A stretch of DNA of 64,000 bases. Source: Antedon mediterranea (lineage: Eukaryota > Echinodermata > Crinoidea > Comatulida > Antedonidae). Shown piece after piece: positions 62,551 to 64,000 of the stretch; position 1 is the stretch's first letter; every line of letters starts with the position of its first letter. Where the stretch lies: assembly GCF_964355755.1 (NCBI RefSeq), contig NC_092679.1, forward strand, positions 21,320,932 through 21,384,931, written 5' to 3'. Position numbers and translations under genes: made by a program. The notes below the pieces were generated by a model that was not told the DNA's origin, searched no databases, and worked only from the letters and a program-made list of their open reading frames with translations.

Positions 62551-62715
62551 AGTCTACACTATCAAAGTTAACTGTGAGAAAACAAATGTGATGTGCCCAT
62601 ACTCTGTATGGACAATGATGATGTCATATCACTACCATATTTGGGTATACCCCTACCATATTTGGGCACATCACACTTTTTTTGTCAAACTAGTTTGATA
62701 GTGTAGACTGAGCTT
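62551..62715. mobile_element. Palindromic MITE family, nearly full length
   Basis: AGTCTACACTATCAAAGTTA to GTTTGATAGTGTAGACTGAG. Inside: TGTGATGTGCCCATACTCTG, ATGATGATGTCATATCACTA. It lies about 0.5 kb upstream of the presumed spectrin promoter. Confidence 0.88.
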
Positions 62716-62719
62716 AAGA

Positions 62720-64000
62720 CAAAAATTATGGAATACAACTTGTCAATTCATTTAAAATCCAAAAAGATTAGAATCTTAAAATAACTAGCATATAGAAGTA
62801 GCCATTTAGTACTGCATTAATTGGTTAATACAAGACTCTTGCCTAAGGAGTACCTTGTTGAAAGAAAAATATGCTGATGTACACAAACCACAATTGTTCT
62901 TCATAGAATTCAAGACAGCAATGAAAAAGACATGATGAGCAATAGTTTTAGAATGCTGAATAATGGTGTGATGTTTAATCCACAAATATTTGAGTTATTT
63001 CATACACATTGAATAAGTTTAATATTAAATAGAATATTAAGTAGTAATAATCTATTGAGATAATGTTAAAGTATGATGATTTTGTTATGACTGTTGCCGT
63101 TTCATTTATTACAGATCCTGATAGCTTTTTTCAAGTTTATGAAAGTTAAATTTAAAGTTGTACACTATTTAAAACATTTTACTTTTAAATATCGATACAC
63201 ATTAGTATCGGTATCAATTTTAATATTCTCAATTTTTATGCATGAAATAGGCCTAACTCAATAATAAATAAAATACTTTTCATTGAGTTACTGTAGGCCT
63301 ATTTCATGCATAAAAATTGAGAATATTAAAAACTACGACTGACAGTATCTCAAGACAACTTGTCTCATCGGGATTCAACTCAGTCAGCACCGACGAGTCA
63401 AGATGCCTTTTCGTACGTAGCTATATGAGTTAGCCTTAAAGTTGGCTTGCAATTTCAATGCAATGACCAGATTTATTTAGGCTAAAATGTTAAAGCCTCA
63501 GTTACAATCTGATATTGTGTTCAATTATACAGTTGAACAGACTTGAATGGAGTGCAATGAAGCCATACAGTGAGTTAGGTGATACAGATCAATAGCTTAT
63601 ACAAGACTACACATCAATATTAAAATATACCAACATTCATTGGTGTTCTTGTTGACAAGTGCAATTCACACAGTAACAATACCATGGAGGCATCAACCCA
63701 ATACAAGTGGTTGAATATGATGATAGAGCTGTGTTAACTTGGGCACAGAGGGTCCTACCAAGTCAATTATAATCAGTATGTGTAAATCATACAAAATAGG
63801 ATATACTATTTACAGTGTAATCTAATAATTTCATTCTCATCAATAAAATTATACTTTTTTTTACATACTGATATTGTCATAAAAAATGTGAAAATGTAAA
63901 ATATGTTTTAATAATCGAGTTAACATTTTATTTGCCGTCATATGTCAATGTAAACATACCGTAGGCAGGTCTACTACCCTAGTAGTTGACGCAATACATA
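62720..64000. other. Non-coding flank right of beta-spectrin
   Basis: Apart from the 37-bp inverted repeat I see no supported feature. A GTATGT donor-like site on the minus strand near 63957 would close an untranslated or coding exon running off the window edge, but nothing else supports it. Confidence 0.5.
63218..63331. repeat. Perfect 37-bp inverted repeat
   Basis: The arms 63218-63254 and 63295-63331 are exact reverse complements (TTCTCAATTTTTATGCATGA / TCATGCATAAAAATTGAGAA). The 40-base spacer holds a further short pair, AACTCAAT / ATTGAGTT. It is possibly a MITE. Confidence 0.9.

Noticed and set aside
63957-64000. Further upstream spectrin exon running off the right edge (GTATGT donor on the minus strand)
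   Set aside because: Only a donor-like site and about 40 bp are visible; no conserved residues and no need for it in the gene model.

Overview
The window is AT-rich, intron-dense animal nuclear DNA. It holds the last six exons of one conserved gene and an essentially complete second gene, arranged tail to tail, plus a large load of short transposons and tandem repeats. The many-exon structure, the vertebrate-like protein similarity, and the mix of a tRNA-derived SINE, a 5S-derived SINE and many MITEs suggest a marine invertebrate deuterostome. An echinoderm is plausible, but I cannot prove it from the sequence.

Layout. (1) 55-2951, plus strand: six exons encoding the last 242 residues of cytoplasmic dynein 1 heavy chain (DYNC1H1 type), ending in a stop codon. 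(2) About 3-17.3 kb: intergenic DNA without a convincing gene. It is dominated by a 3.2-kb hairpin-rich satellite at about 11.4-14.66 kb and a related 165-bp array to about 15.35 kb. (3) 17307-61631, minus strand: a beta-spectrin gene of the SPTBN1 type. I resolved 35 coding exons whose splice phases all agree. They give 2341 residues: two calponin-homology domains, 16 spectrin repeats plus a partial 17th, an acidic linker, a PH domain and a basic tail. A 33-bp in-frame microexon candidate (39912-39944) and an alternative first exon candidate (61735-61792) were also found. (4) 61.8-64 kb: the presumed beta-spectrin promoter region, with a perfect DR1 nuclear-receptor motif, and further non-coding DNA.

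The two genes belong to the same broad cell biology. Dynein is the minus-end microtubule motor, and beta-spectrin is the membrane-skeleton subunit that links actin, ankyrin, alpha-spectrin and phosphoinositides. Nothing suggests they are co-regulated; their 3' ends are about 14 kb apart.

The introns hold most of the unusual structure. There are about 15 copies of one palindromic MITE family, one of them split by a SINE with a clean target-site duplication. There are also a Harbinger-like non-autonomous element, TTAA-flanked MITEs, several minisatellites (26, 54, 71, 83, 135 and 172 bp) and long perfect inverted repeats. I found no CRISPR array, no operon and no clearly new multi-gene system. 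The best leads are the spectrin microexon, the tandemly copied splice donor in the dynein gene, and the fold-back satellite.
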